Positions 25,797-35,537 of a stretch of 64,000 nucleotides of DNA are shown here, in pieces. This stretch comes from Bacillota bacterium (GTDB lineage: Bacteria; Bacillota; Clostridia; Lachnospirales; Lachnospiraceae): contig JAEWQV010000010.1 in the NCBI GenBank assembly GCA_023399055.1, forward strand, positions 372,001-436,000, given 5' to 3'. Under the pieces are notes generated by a model. The model saw only the letters and a list, made by a program, of their open reading frames with translations. It did not search any database and had not been told where the DNA came from. The position numbers were made by a program, and so were the translations under genes. Within the stretch, counting starts at the first letter, position 1; each line of letters opens with the position of its first letter.

Positions 25797-27323
25797 TTAT
25801 AACTCTATATTTATAGAAAAAATATGTATATTGGGGCAGATGGGTAATTCGAAAGAATTAACCTCATCAAAAATGCTACATTTTATTTGAAATATATTTG
25901 CATGTTCTTGCTTGATTTTAACAATATTTTCAGTATATTCATATGCTTTTCCACTTAACAATACCTGCTCGCCATATCTTGGTTCATGAGATAAATCTGA
26001 CATTGATATATTGATTATTTTTTTCCCTCTATTATTATTTATTATAATAAGATCTTCATAATCTCCCCATTCACTACAACCGGTAATTATCATATATTTA
26101 GCATATATGTTATTTAATGATATAACTTGTCCGGCACAAGATATATTATCAAAATCAAAACCATTCCCCGCATTTATTTTAAATTTTTGAAGATCCCTCC
26201 TGCTAAAAACTAAATATTCTTTTGCACCAGTAAAATCTGCTACTTTTTGTGCATTTGAATAACATATCCCCTTATTATTGAAGAAATCAGTTAAAGGAAC
26301 TGGTAATATTTTAGAATTATCCACATTAAATTGAGTTGTTTTACAAATATTACCATTCCGTTTCAACTCAAAAATATCATCTAATTTCTTATAAACACTT
26401 TCTTCTATTAAAGCTACATTATGAATTTTTTCTGCAATTCTTTTAATGTATTGAGCATAATTTTCTATGTAGAACGATTTGGCTATCATAAGCTTAATAT
26501 TATTCCATAATAATGCAATATTTTTAATATCTACATAAGCATCCATTAATTGCTCATTATTTACAGATAAATGCTTTACTAATAAAGCATAAGTCCATCT
26601 ATTCCAAATTAAAATATTTAAATTTGTATACAAAGGAGTACCAAAATAATGATCAGCTCCATTTAATTCGTTTTGTGGATTAAAATTATTCATAAATATG
26701 TCTGCATAATTATGGATATCCAAAATCATTTTATTTTTATCGCTTAAAGATCTTTTTAACATATTAAGTTTGTCAAAATCAGTTACATTGCAATTAGTTT
26801 CGTCAATATACTCTACAATATAATAATATTCAGAATAGCCATTTTTATATTGTTCAAAAGATACTTCTTCTTTTTCAATATTATTATAGGGATCACACAT
26901 AATTATTATCTCTTTTTCAAAATCTATTCCGATTACGATACATCTATGTGTATTATGATATTTCTCATAAAACTGATCCCAAGGACATGAATAAGCGTCA
27001 AATATTACCATAATTGGGTTGCCAATTAAAAGTTCATCCTCAAATATCCTTAGTAATTCTAAATATGTTTTAACTTTTTTTTCATGGATTTTAATACCAT
27101 GATAATTCATAAGATAGTTCTCATTTATAGAATATTTACTCGTAAATATTTCACCTAAAATATCTCTACTACAATCTAATATTTCAAAGTTCCATCTATC
27201 AATAAACATATAATAACATTCTATGTTTTTCCATTTTGCTAAAGTATATATTATATCATCTATACAAGCTAGCGGGCGATCTATAAGTCTTTCAATTTGA
27301 TATGGTTTGATAACTAGTGACAT
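25797..27323 (-). CDS. BtrH-like protein of a natural-product cluster
   Basis: This 508-residue protein has an N-terminal part resembling the butirosin BtrH N-terminal (papain/C39-like) domain. It has a candidate nucleophile, Cys20 (RPLACIDDIIYTLA), and a segment NPIMVIFDAYSCPWDQFY followed by His126 (HNTHRCIVIGID) and an Asp in MCDPYNN. BtrH transfers an acyl chain from a carrier protein to an amine, so a carrier-to-amine acyl transfer or release step is the natural guess. The C-terminal ~300 residues are not recognised. It is the last gene of the cluster, 218 bases after the exporter gene. AAGGAG precedes the ATG. Similarity is weak and read by eye; a peptidase role is possible. Confidence 0.55.
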   Translation of the reverse strand: MSLVIKPYQIERLIDRPLACIDDIIYTLAKWKNIECYYMFIDRWNFEILDCSRDILGEIFTSKYSINENYLMNYHGIKIHEKKVKTYLELLRIFEDELLIGNPIMVIFDAYSCPWDQFYEKYHNTHRCIVIGIDFEKEIIIMCDPYNNIEKEEVSFEQYKNGYSEYYYIVEYIDETNCNVTDFDKLNMLKRSLSDKNKMILDIHNYADIFMNNFNPQNELNGADHYFGTPLYTNLNILIWNRWTYALLVKHLSVNNEQLMDAYVDIKNIALLWNNIKLMIAKSFYIENYAQYIKRIAEKIHNVALIEESVYKKLDDIFELKRNGNICKTTQFNVDNSKILPVPLTDFFNNKGICYSNAQKVADFTGAKEYLVFSRRDLQKFKINAGNGFDFDNISCAGQVISLNNIYAKYMIITGCSEWGDYEDLIIINNNRGKKIINISMSDLSHEPRYGEQVLLSGKAYEYTENIVKIKQEHANIFQIKCSIFDEVNSFELPICPNIHIFSINIEL

Positions 27324-27541
27324 TTTTATATTAACTCCTTTAAATATTATTATTTTTATGGTATAGGTGTATTATGAATTATTTTTAAGCTGTAAATGAT
27401 AGGATCAGATGAGATTAAATCAAATATTCTATTGATAGTTTAAAATAACACCCTACATTCGTAATTGTTCAATATATTACAATCAACTATGAAAAGATAT
27501 CATGCGGCGGTCAATAACTGAGAAGCATACCGCAAAAAAAT

Positions 27542-30500
27542 TTAAGTGTTACTTAGTTTACCAAGTTCCATTTTTATAACTTTATCTGCCAGATTAAAGT
27601 ACCGATCATCATGAGTTATTGCAATAACACATTTATTTTTCAATCTAAGCTCTGGTAAAAGGGTAGTATAGAAAAACAATCTAAACTCTGGGTCTTGATC
27701 TGCTGCCCATTCATCAAATAAATATATAGGCTTGTCCTCCAGATAAGTTATTAATAATGCGAGCCTTTTCCTTTGTCCCGTGGATAGTTTGGTTGTGCTA
27801 AATTCCCCTTCTTGAATTTGGAGTTTATTTTCAAGTTCAAGTATTTTTAAATATTCTTGTATTATTATTTCCTTTCCTTGATAATCTATGCCGTAAAGTT
27901 TATCAAATAAATAAGAGTCATTAAAAATGGCTGAACACTGTTCATTTAATGCCTTTGAAGAAAGTTTTTTATTATTTAAAGTTATATCTCCTTTGGTAGG
28001 TATATATAGTCCTGTTACTATTTTGGCCAAAGTAGATTTTCCACTTCCATTCCCACCTGTTATAAAAATTATCTCACCTGAATTAAACTCATAATTAACT
28101 GGCCCCACTATAAAACTCTTTTTATCCTTCATATCATAGGAAAACTCAATATCATTTAGTTTCAACTTTACATTGCTCTCAATATACATTTCTTTCGCAT
28201 CATACTCTTCACTATTAAAAAGTGATAATTCTCCAAGTAAATCATTGATTCTCTTTAAGCTTATCCTAACATCAATGGTATTAGGTATTGTATCTAATAT
28301 ACCATGAACTGGACCAGTCATATAAAGTAAAATAAAAACATAACTAGCTATACTAATATCTTCTAAATTCTTTAATATTAATGGGAATATTAAAGATATG
28401 GCTCCAATTGCAAGAGTGAATAATAGTTCTCCTATTACGAACATATTTGCAAAGGCTGAAGTAGCTTGTCCTCGTTTAACTTTATATACATCACAGCATT
28501 TACCCATATCTACTTCAAACTCATTTTTTCTTTTCCTATTAAGACTTAGTTCTTTAAAACCACCAATTAAATCGTTGATAAATTTAAAAAATATATTCTG
28601 AAGCTCTCTTGATTCTTCACCAATCCTATTTGCATATCTACCAACCAAATAATAAATACTTGCAATTAGTAATATTATCATTACTGAAAGTAGCAAAGCA
28701 TATTTGTTTATTGTCCCTAAATATATAAAGCAACAAATAAGCGTTATTGCACTTGTTATTCCGCCAATGATTATATTTACAAATCTGCTTATGGTTTCTG
28801 TATCGTTATTTAATGTTGATTGGATTCTTCCTTTATCAATATCCTCAAATGTTTTATAGGGTGCTCTTAATACGTATTTAATAATTTCAATTCGCTTCGA
28901 ATAGACAATCCAATTTGTAACTTCAATTAATTTTCCTCTAATAATTTTTTGACCATAAACATAAAGTATTGCACCTAAAATAAAATATACCAGCAATTTA
29001 ATTCTCATAGTATTACTACTATTAATTGACATATTAATAGTAAAAATTATAAGAGCATTACCAAAACCACTAGCAGATCCTATAATTGATAATAAGAAGA
29101 TATACTTATCTCCTTCTTTCTCAAAACAGGTTATAATAATCATACATAAATATACTATCCATATACTCCCATAAGCTAAATAAAGAGCAATTTTTACATT
29201 TTGAGGAAGCCAAACAAATACAAACTCCCATGATACACCACTATATAAGATGTATGGAATAAGATATATCGAGTAGCTAAATCCTATAAGAAAAACAAGT
29301 GAAATAGCAAATTTTAAAACACTTCTTTTTTTTCTACATAAAAATCTTTCTTTTTTAATTATTTCTCTACCTATCTTTCCTATATAGATAAACGTAAAAA
29401 TTATGATTAAACCAGAAGATACTATTACTATTATAGAAATAATATCTGCATTTTTATTTAGATCCTTTATTTCCTTATTATATGTTTTGCCCAGCAATAT
29501 TTCATTTATGCCTCTACCGATAGCTTCTACATATGCTGAATTTGTATTACTAAGTATTGCGATTCCTACCTTCTCTTCTGGTCTAAAAATTATGTAGGAA
29601 GAAAAATTAGGATTATTTCCTCCATGAGAGATCTCTCCCCCGCCCTTTTGATAAATAAACCATCCGGCAGCATAGGATGATCCATCACCTATGGGAGCAA
29701 CCCTGCGATTCGCCTCATGTGACTCCTCAATAATATCTTTATCAAATTTAGAGTCACTTGAGGTCCCTAACTGAATCTTAATCCACTTTGCCATATCATC
29801 ACCATTTGATATAATATAACCAGCTGGCGTATTTCCTTTATAAGTAGGCGCATCATACTCATGTTGCTTCAGAAACTGTATCATATAACCTTTTGCCATA
29901 AATTCATTAACAGTATCATTTTTGTATAAATAAGTATTATATAGCCCCATTGTCTTAAAAATGTTTTCTTCAATATACTTTTCATAAGTAACTCCTGTAA
30001 CTTTTTCAATTACTAATCCTAAAACATCATAATTTATTGTAGCATATGAAAATTTCCTTCCTGGTTCATCATCTAGATCAATATCAATCAGTGTTTTAAC
30101 AGTATCCTCAAGTGCACTATCTGCACTAGAAGCAGGTATTTTTTCTATTGTATGAAAAGGTATTCCACTCGTATGATGTAATAGTTGCTCTATGGTGACT
30201 GAAGCTTCCTTACCTTTATACTTAACACTAAACCATGGAATATATTTTGTGACTTCATCAGTCAAATTTATTAATCCTTTTTTTTGTAAATTCAAAATCC
30301 CTAGAGCTGTAAATGCCTTACTATTAGACCCAATTTCAAATAAAGTTTCTGAATTTACAGGTCTCTGTGCATCTACATCCGCATATCCATAACCCTTTTG
30401 ATAAATAGTTTCATCACCTTTAACTATAGTTACAAATAAACCTGGAATTTTTCCCTTATCTATATTTTCTTCAATAAATTTTTCTATTTTTAATTCATTG

Positions 30501-30619
30501 CCACTAGATAAATCATTTGATTTATCAGCCTTATTTGATATGGCGTATACTTTATTCGGTAATATTGCAATACAAAGGACAATACTAAGTAGGACTAACC
30601 ATTTACTAAACTTCTTCAT
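27542..30619 (-). CDS. Beta-lactamase-fold peptidase fused to an ABC exporter (ZmaM/ClbP-like)
   Basis: This is a 1025-residue fusion. A signal peptide (WLVLLSIVLCIAILP) leads an extracytoplasmic serine peptidase of the class C beta-lactamase fold. It shows Glu95, Ser98 and Lys101 in FEIGSNSKAF, Tyr192 in FSYATINYDVLG, and HGGNNPNFSS at 332-341. Residues 390-560 form several membrane helices. The C-terminal third is a cyclic-peptide-type ABC exporter half: a transmembrane domain, Walker A GGNGSGKST (855-863), signature LSTGQ (945-949) and Walker B IYLFDE (965-970). The E-x-x-S-x-x-K spacing is that of ClbP (colibactin). ZmaM-type proteins of the zwittermicin kind also carry an ABC part. Predicted role: export of the product and removal of an N-acyl-D-Asn leader outside the membrane. 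Confidence 0.88.
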   Translation of the reverse strand: MKKFSKWLVLLSIVLCIAILPNKVYAISNKADKSNDLSSGNELKIEKFIEENIDKGKIPGLFVTIVKGDETIYQKGYGYADVDAQRPVNSETLFEIGSNSKAFTALGILNLQKKGLINLTDEVTKYIPWFSVKYKGKEASVTIEQLLHHTSGIPFHTIEKIPASSADSALEDTVKTLIDIDLDDEPGRKFSYATINYDVLGLVIEKVTGVTYEKYIEENIFKTMGLYNTYLYKNDTVNEFMAKGYMIQFLKQHEYDAPTYKGNTPAGYIISNGDDMAKWIKIQLGTSSDSKFDKDIIEESHEANRRVAPIGDGSSYAAGWFIYQKGGGEISHGGNNPNFSSYIIFRPEEKVGIAILSNTNSAYVEAIGRGINEILLGKTYNKEIKDLNKNADIISIIVIVSSGLIIIFTFIYIGKIGREIIKKERFLCRKKRSVLKFAISLVFLIGFSYSIYLIPYILYSGVSWEFVFVWLPQNVKIALYLAYGSIWIVYLCMIIITCFEKEGDKYIFLLSIIGSASGFGNALIIFTINMSINSSNTMRIKLLVYFILGAILYVYGQKIIRGKLIEVTNWIVYSKRIEIIKYVLRAPYKTFEDIDKGRIQSTLNNDTETISRFVNIIIGGITSAITLICCFIYLGTINKYALLLSVMIILLIASIYYLVGRYANRIGEESRELQNIFFKFINDLIGGFKELSLNRKRKNEFEVDMGKCCDVYKVKRGQATSAFANMFVIGELLFTLAIGAISLIFPLILKNLEDISIASYVFILLYMTGPVHGILDTIPNTIDVRISLKRINDLLGELSLFNSEEYDAKEMYIESNVKLKLNDIEFSYDMKDKKSFIVGPVNYEFNSGEIIFITGGNGSGKSTLAKIVTGLYIPTKGDITLNNKKLSSKALNEQCSAIFNDSYLFDKLYGIDYQGKEIIIQEYLKILELENKLQIQEGEFSTTKLSTGQRKRLALLITYLEDKPIYLFDEWAADQDPEFRLFFYTTLLPELRLKNKCVIAITHDDRYFNLADKVIKMELGKLSNT

Positions 30620-30652
30620 TTTAGTTGCTCCTTCATTAATTCACTCTTTTGT

Positions 30653-31360
30653 TCAAATAATTCCGTTATTAATATGACAAAAATCTGTTACTAGACTATT
30701 ATAATCAATCCATATTATGTTGTTTGAGATCTCATTATTTAATGAACATACAGACATATTATAACCTGCTGCTATATCAAATCTTTTAAAAGTATGTTCT
30801 TGACCTTCATTATTAATAATCAATTTTATATCTCCAAAGTTACTTATATTAATAGAAAATGAATTTAAAGGTATTGCCAACCCTTTCCCACAGCATTTAA
30901 TATAACTTTCTTTCAAAGTCCATATCTCATAAAACTTACTTAATCGACTGTTAGAAATATTGTTATTAATATAATCAAATTCACTTAATGTAAAAAATCT
31001 TTTTGCTATTTGCTCGAACTCAATATGTTTTATTTCTTCAATATCAATTCCTATAGGTTTATTATCAATAGCACAAACTACAAAATCTCCAGAATGAGAT
31101 ATATTAAAATTAAATTCTTGGTATTCTTTCAGATATGGCTTACCATACTGATTTTTCTCAATTTTTAATTTTTTATTACTAATATTGAATTCTTTAGCAA
31201 TTATTGTCCTTATCAATATATCTCCAATTAATGTTCTAACTTTATCATTTATATTTTTAATTTTTTCTATTTTACATTTTTTTTCTGAATCTAGTAATAA
31301 ACACATCTTATTTAGTATTTCTTCGCTTATCCCTAAAATATTAACTGCATAAATTTTCAT
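30653..31360 (-). CDS. 4'-phosphopantetheinyl transferase, Sfp type
   Basis: This 235-residue enzyme attaches the phosphopantetheine arm from CoA to the Ser of carrier proteins. The magnesium- and CoA-binding motifs are visible: NISHSGDFVVCAI, IGIDIEEIKH and FYEIWTLKESYIKCCGKGL. Length and motif order fit the Sfp group used for NRPS and PKS. It lies 33 bases before the exporter gene in the same transcript. It would activate the three free carrier proteins and the carrier domains in the megasynthases of this cluster. Confidence 0.93.
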   Translation of the reverse strand: MKIYAVNILGISEEILNKMCLLLDSEKKCKIEKIKNINDKVRTLIGDILIRTIIAKEFNISNKKLKIEKNQYGKPYLKEYQEFNFNISHSGDFVVCAIDNKPIGIDIEEIKHIEFEQIAKRFFTLSEFDYINNNISNSRLSKFYEIWTLKESYIKCCGKGLAIPLNSFSINISNFGDIKLIINNEGQEHTFKRFDIAAGYNMSVCSLNNEISNNIIWIDYNSLVTDFCHINNGII

Positions 31361-31456
31361 AACTACCTCATAATTTATTTATTTACATACCCTCTATACT
31401 GAAAAAACAATATTCTTATTACTGCTTTATTTAATTTCTGTATAAGTACATTATTT

Positions 31457-32425
31457 CTACATTAGTAACATCTTGTGAAGGATAATAGTAGCATCTTCAA
31501 CAATTTTGTAATTAGCATAATCAAAAATTTTTGCATTTTCATCGTTATTAACAGCAACTACTAACTTTGCATTTTTAATACCAACCATGTGCTGACTTGC
31601 TCCCGAAATACCAAATGCTATATAAATATCTGGTCGAATACTTCGTCCTGATTGTCCTACTTGTCTTGTATATTCTAAAACACTATCTTCAACTATAGGT
31701 CGCGTACATACGATTTCTGCTTTATATTTAGATGCAACTTTCTTTAATAATTCGAACGAGTTTGAAATAGTAATTCCTCTTCCACAGCCGAAAATAATTT
31801 TTGCATTATCTAAATCCAAATGCTTATCTATTTTTTTAGGCTGCTGTAATAATAAAGAAAATGTAGAGTTCTGATTCTCATAATTTGATTCAATGTAATT
31901 TATATAACCCACTTTATACTCTTTTCTTTTTACTTGACAAAATGTATTATTCTTTACGGTACACATTCCAAATTTTGATTTTTGAGTTATAATCTGGACT
32001 AGAACCGAGGAGTTAATTGCAGATCGAATAAAGATAAATGTTCCGTTATCCATTTTTATATCAATACATTCTGCTGTTAATCCAACTGCCAACCTAGTTG
32101 ATACCATAGCCGCTACTGTTTGTCCTAGGATGGTATTTGTAAACATTACTAATTTTAAGTCTAATAATTCGCTTAATAATTTCTCGACTAGATTTGTTGC
32201 CTCACTTGGATTTACTATTTCGGTTTTACACCAGTAGATTTCATCTGCTCCATATGCAAATATTTCTTCAATATCCCCATTCGAATATATCCCCATTCCT
32301 ATAACAATCACTTTTGCGGCAATATCATTAGCCAATTGAGTTGCTTTTGATATAAGTTGGTAGATATATTCTCTATCTTCTATCTTAAATGAATCACAGA
32401 CTACACATATACTTACTCTATTCAA
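31457..32425 (-). CDS. etfA: Electron transfer flavoprotein alpha subunit
   Basis: This subunit carries FAD and passes electrons from an acyl-CoA dehydrogenase. The C-terminal FAD-binding domain is clear: GRGITISNSFELLKKVASKY, RQVGQSGRSIRPDIYIAFGI, SGASQHMVGI and VAVNNDENAKIF. The start is taken as TTG at 32425 (MNRVSICVVCD), with GGAGG eight bases upstream; an ATG at 32440 is also in frame. It overlaps the end of the beta-subunit gene. Found with a dehydrogenase inside an NRPS/PKS operon, it is probably dedicated to a biosynthetic oxidation rather than to energy metabolism. Confidence 0.93.
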   Translation of the reverse strand: MNRVSICVVCDSFKIEDREYIYQLISKATQLANDIAAKVIVIGMGIYSNGDIEEIFAYGADEIYWCKTEIVNPSEATNLVEKLLSELLDLKLVMFTNTILGQTVAAMVSTRLAVGLTAECIDIKMDNGTFIFIRSAINSSVLVQIITQKSKFGMCTVKNNTFCQVKRKEYKVGYINYIESNYENQNSTFSLLLQQPKKIDKHLDLDNAKIIFGCGRGITISNSFELLKKVASKYKAEIVCTRPIVEDSVLEYTRQVGQSGRSIRPDIYIAFGISGASQHMVGIKNAKLVVAVNNDENAKIFDYANYKIVEDATIILHKMLLM

Positions 32426-33197
32426 CTGTGTTTCCTCCATTGTAATTATTTATTAAATTTGCAATAAAATTTGCTTTATCTATTTTATCATCAATACATA
32501 CACAATTGTTTTGCTTCTCAATAGGAATAAGCTTAACTACTTTCGTCTTTGATCCATTCATACCACATAAATTTTGATCTAAATTCAAATCTTTACAATC
32601 CCAAACAGTAATACTCTTTCGATTGGCCTGTTTTAATCTTAATAAATTAACTTTTCCATTTACAAAAGTAAAATCACGATATGATATTATTAATGGGCCA
32701 CTTGCTTTAATTATATTAGTACTTTCAGATGTATCAATTTCAAGCTTTATATTTTGTGCATCAATATGTAATATCTCAATAACATTCTCAATACATTCTA
32801 AATGCAATTTTTCAGCCAATCCATACTTAACTTGGCCTGTTTCACCATCAATTGATTTTGCTCCCATAACAATATAATCATAATTAATCCGCTGAAATGC
32901 TGCTGCTAAAACATTTACTGTAGCTACTGTATCTGAACCAGCAAAAGCCTCTTTATCGCTTAGTAATATCGCCTCATCAACACCCATTGCTAAGCATTTT
33001 GTTAATACCTGCTTTACACCAAGTATTCCCATTGCAATTACTGTTATATGAAAATTATATTGATTCTTAATATCTAAGATTTTATTTAAACAAAGTAAAT
33101 CGTATGGATTAATCGTATATTCCTCTACTCTATCTTCTTGGGTATAAACAATACTTGAACGAACAGGTTTTACGCATATCAAAATATTCATAACCAT
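32418..33197 (-). CDS. etfB: Electron transfer flavoprotein beta subunit
   Basis: This 259-residue ETF beta subunit starts ILICVKPVRSSIVY. It contains the nucleotide-binding pattern MGVDEAILLSDKEAFAGSDT and the recognition-loop region GAKSIDGETGQVKYGLAEKL. With the alpha subunit it forms the electron acceptor for the acyl-CoA dehydrogenase encoded 35 bases upstream. Gene order dehydrogenase-etfB-etfA matches typical acyl-CoA dehydrogenase operons. Confidence 0.93.
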   Translation of the reverse strand: MVMNILICVKPVRSSIVYTQEDRVEEYTINPYDLLCLNKILDIKNQYNFHITVIAMGILGVKQVLTKCLAMGVDEAILLSDKEAFAGSDTVATVNVLAAAFQRINYDYIVMGAKSIDGETGQVKYGLAEKLHLECIENVIEILHIDAQNIKLEIDTSESTNIIKASGPLIISYRDFTFVNGKVNLLRLKQANRKSITVWDCKDLNLDQNLCGMNGSKTKVVKLIPIEKQNNCVCIDDKIDKANFIANLINNYNGGNTVE

Positions 33198-33232
33198 TTA
33201 CTTAATATCCTATGTATTAAGTGCCTCCTAAT

Positions 33233-34372
33233 CTACACCTGGATTCCTGATGCCATATTATAAATTGTATTTAATTGTATTTCATTCGTACCAGAATAAA
33301 TACTACTACCTAAAGCATCTCTTAGCTCCCTCTCATAATCATATTCCTTTGAATAACCGTATCCACCAAATATCTGAATTGCATCTCTACAAGTCTTAAT
33401 ATACGCATTACTTACATAATATTTAAATATTGACGTATCAGAAAATGCAGTCTTTCCTTCATCTTTTTGCCATGCTATTTTATACATCATCATCCTTGAC
33501 ATTTCGATTGATATTTTCATCTCCGCTATTTTATTTGATAGCGATTGGTTTTCACCAATTGGTCTTCCAAACTGTTTTCTTGTTTGTAAATGCTCTATAC
33601 ACTTCTCCATAATTCTTTGCATTGTTCCTATATTAGGTACAAACTCATAACATCTCTCCCACTCAAGGGCACCAAACAGTATTGCATTACCCATATTATA
33701 ACGTCCTAAAATATTCTCCTTTGGTACTCTACAGTTATTTAATATTAGTTCCGATGTAGGGCATCCTCCTAATCCCATCTTTTCAAGGTCATGTCCTGTA
33801 CTTACACCTATAAAGTCTCTTTCAACAACAAATGCAGTTATATTCTTCCTCGGTGTTGTATTAGTAACAGCAAATACAATAAATATATCAGCTATAGGGC
33901 CATTTGATATAAATACCTTACTCCCATTGATAATATAATCATTTCCATCTTCTACCGCTGTTGTAGTCATACTTAATGCATCTGTACCTGCTTCCGCTTC
34001 TGTAATCGCAATAGCACCAATTGTTTTCCCTTCCACCATATCTCCTATATACTTGTCCTTTAATACTTTAGAACCATACAGGTATATTAAGTTAGTAGCA
34101 ACCCAAATATGATTATTAATTGCAAAAATGAGACCATTATTTAAACATGAATAACCTAATGCTTCAAAAATCAATGCAGCTGTTAAATAACTTTCACCTA
34201 ACCCACCATATTCTTCTCCAATAACCACACCAAACAAGCCAAAGTCTGCAACCTTTTTCCACATGTCAAACGAAAACTTTTCTAGAAGTTCTCTATCATT
34301 CAAATATGACTTTGCTAAATCTATTATTTCCTGTCTATATTCCATTTGCTCACTAGATACTGTAAAATCCAT
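33233..34372 (-). CDS. Acyl-CoA dehydrogenase family protein (biosynthetic)
   Basis: This FAD enzyme of 379 residues introduces an alpha,beta double bond or performs a related oxidation on an acyl thioester. Family signatures are ITEAEAGTDALSMTTT, RKQFGRPIGENQSLSNKIAE and IQIFGGYGYSKEYDYER. At the usual catalytic Glu of the IYEGT motif it has Ser360 (IYSGTNEIQ). A Glu at position 239 (FGALEWERCYE) sits where isovaleryl-CoA and long-chain dehydrogenases keep their catalytic base. The substrate is probably carrier-bound, because a ligase and free carrier proteins are encoded nearby, but it is unknown. Electrons would go to the adjacent ETF pair. The ribosome site is weak. Confidence 0.9.
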   Translation of the reverse strand: MDFTVSSEQMEYRQEIIDLAKSYLNDRELLEKFSFDMWKKVADFGLFGVVIGEEYGGLGESYLTAALIFEALGYSCLNNGLIFAINNHIWVATNLIYLYGSKVLKDKYIGDMVEGKTIGAIAITEAEAGTDALSMTTTAVEDGNDYIINGSKVFISNGPIADIFIVFAVTNTTPRKNITAFVVERDFIGVSTGHDLEKMGLGGCPTSELILNNCRVPKENILGRYNMGNAILFGALEWERCYEFVPNIGTMQRIMEKCIEHLQTRKQFGRPIGENQSLSNKIAEMKISIEMSRMMMYKIAWQKDEGKTAFSDTSIFKYYVSNAYIKTCRDAIQIFGGYGYSKEYDYERELRDALGSSIYSGTNEIQLNTIYNMASGIQV

Positions 34373-34481
34373 ATTTATACCTATATGTAATACTCTTAGA
34401 GTAACATATTCTCCTTCTTATATTCTTTTAGTATCTGTTATAATAGAATCTCAGTATCATTTGTTTACGATAATACCGCCA

Positions 34482-35456
34482 TTATAAGTTATCGATTAAT
34501 TTCTTTATTGCCTGGCTGCCATCGACCTCAAGTTCAATTATCTTATGAATTCGAATGATTATTCGTTCTTTTAAATCCTCATCACCGTTAACACTCAATT
34601 TAAATAATAATCCTGCAACCTTTCGCCAATTTTCAGACAAATCACCGTATATCAATTGACAATCCTGTGTATTTAATACTGGATACTTTTTATTTAACTC
34701 ATAAAAAAAATGCCTCATATTTTCTCTTGAGACAGTTAATCCGCCTGGTCGGCTTATTTCAAAATAATAGTTATATATTTCATTAGCATCTAAACATCTT
34801 CTTAATCCCTCAATAAAACTACTCATTCCTGTGATTCCATAATCCCCATCATCTCTGGAATCTATTTTATACAATCTTCTTAGGCTCATATTTAATCCGT
34901 TTTTAACTATTTCTAGCTCACTACTTGCCCATTTTATATTACTTTCAGATGAATAATATATAACATTCTCGCCATCATGATTTACCGATTTCTTAAATAC
35001 TTCGAAATTAATAACTTTTATTTCATTATCAAAAATAATGATTTCTGACTCTCTTAGCTCGATTATAACCACAAGTCTCCAGAACTCTTTTTTCTTATAG
35101 AATTGTGAATATTCGAGATAAAAATCATTAATCCAAATCATTGCAATATTATTTTGAAATAATATAGTTGCTAGGGCACTATGAAAATCATATGCAACAC
35201 TTATGTTTATTCCCATTAATGGTTTTGCTATTTGCTTTTGCAAATGCTGCAATAGGAATTGAAAATCTCCGCTTCTCCCATGTATTATTTCTGCACATTT
35301 TGCAGACTCCAAGGAATGATAAAATCCCATGTATCCGATAGAAGCACCTAACCACGCCTCTGAAATATCAAGTCCATAACAATGTAAATAGTTTTGTAAA
35401 TTAGATAAGAAGCAAAAAGTACCTTTCTTATGATTAAATTCATTTATAAAGTTCAT
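34482..35456 (-). CDS. BtrH-like protein with DUF4872-like C-terminus
   Basis: This protein of about 324 residues has the layout of butirosin BtrH. An N-terminal papain/C39-like domain carries a candidate Cys in GTFCFLSNLQNYLHCYGLDI, followed by SEAWLGASIGYMGFYH, close to the BtrH pattern. The C-terminal part (from about residue 190, YGITGMSSFIEGLRRC) resembles DUF4872. The segment that should carry the catalytic His reads FYKKKEFWRLVVIIEL and has none, so activity is doubtful or different. The start at 35456 follows GGGTGGTAGG; an upstream GTG at 35468 is possible. It lies between the acyl-AMP ligase and the dehydrogenase, suggesting work on the ligase-loaded carrier. Confidence 0.68.
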   Translation of the reverse strand: MNFINEFNHKKGTFCFLSNLQNYLHCYGLDISEAWLGASIGYMGFYHSLESAKCAEIIHGRSGDFQFLLQHLQKQIAKPLMGINISVAYDFHSALATILFQNNIAMIWINDFYLEYSQFYKKKEFWRLVVIIELRESEIIIFDNEIKVINFEVFKKSVNHDGENVIYYSSESNIKWASSELEIVKNGLNMSLRRLYKIDSRDDGDYGITGMSSFIEGLRRCLDANEIYNYYFEISRPGGLTVSRENMRHFFYELNKKYPVLNTQDCQLIYGDLSENWRKVAGLLFKLSVNGDEDLKERIIIRIHKIIELEVDGSQAIKKLIDNL

Positions 35457-35537
35457 ATTACCTACCACCCTTTAGGTTTGTACCATGTCTGCAAATGTGA
35501 AAGTATTAAAATATAGCATTTAGTTCAATTTAATAAT

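Noticed and set aside
27470..27545. Terminator between the exporter gene and the last BtrH-like gene
   Set aside because: Only a 4-5 base GCGG/CCGC stem with a long loop and no T-run on the minus strand.
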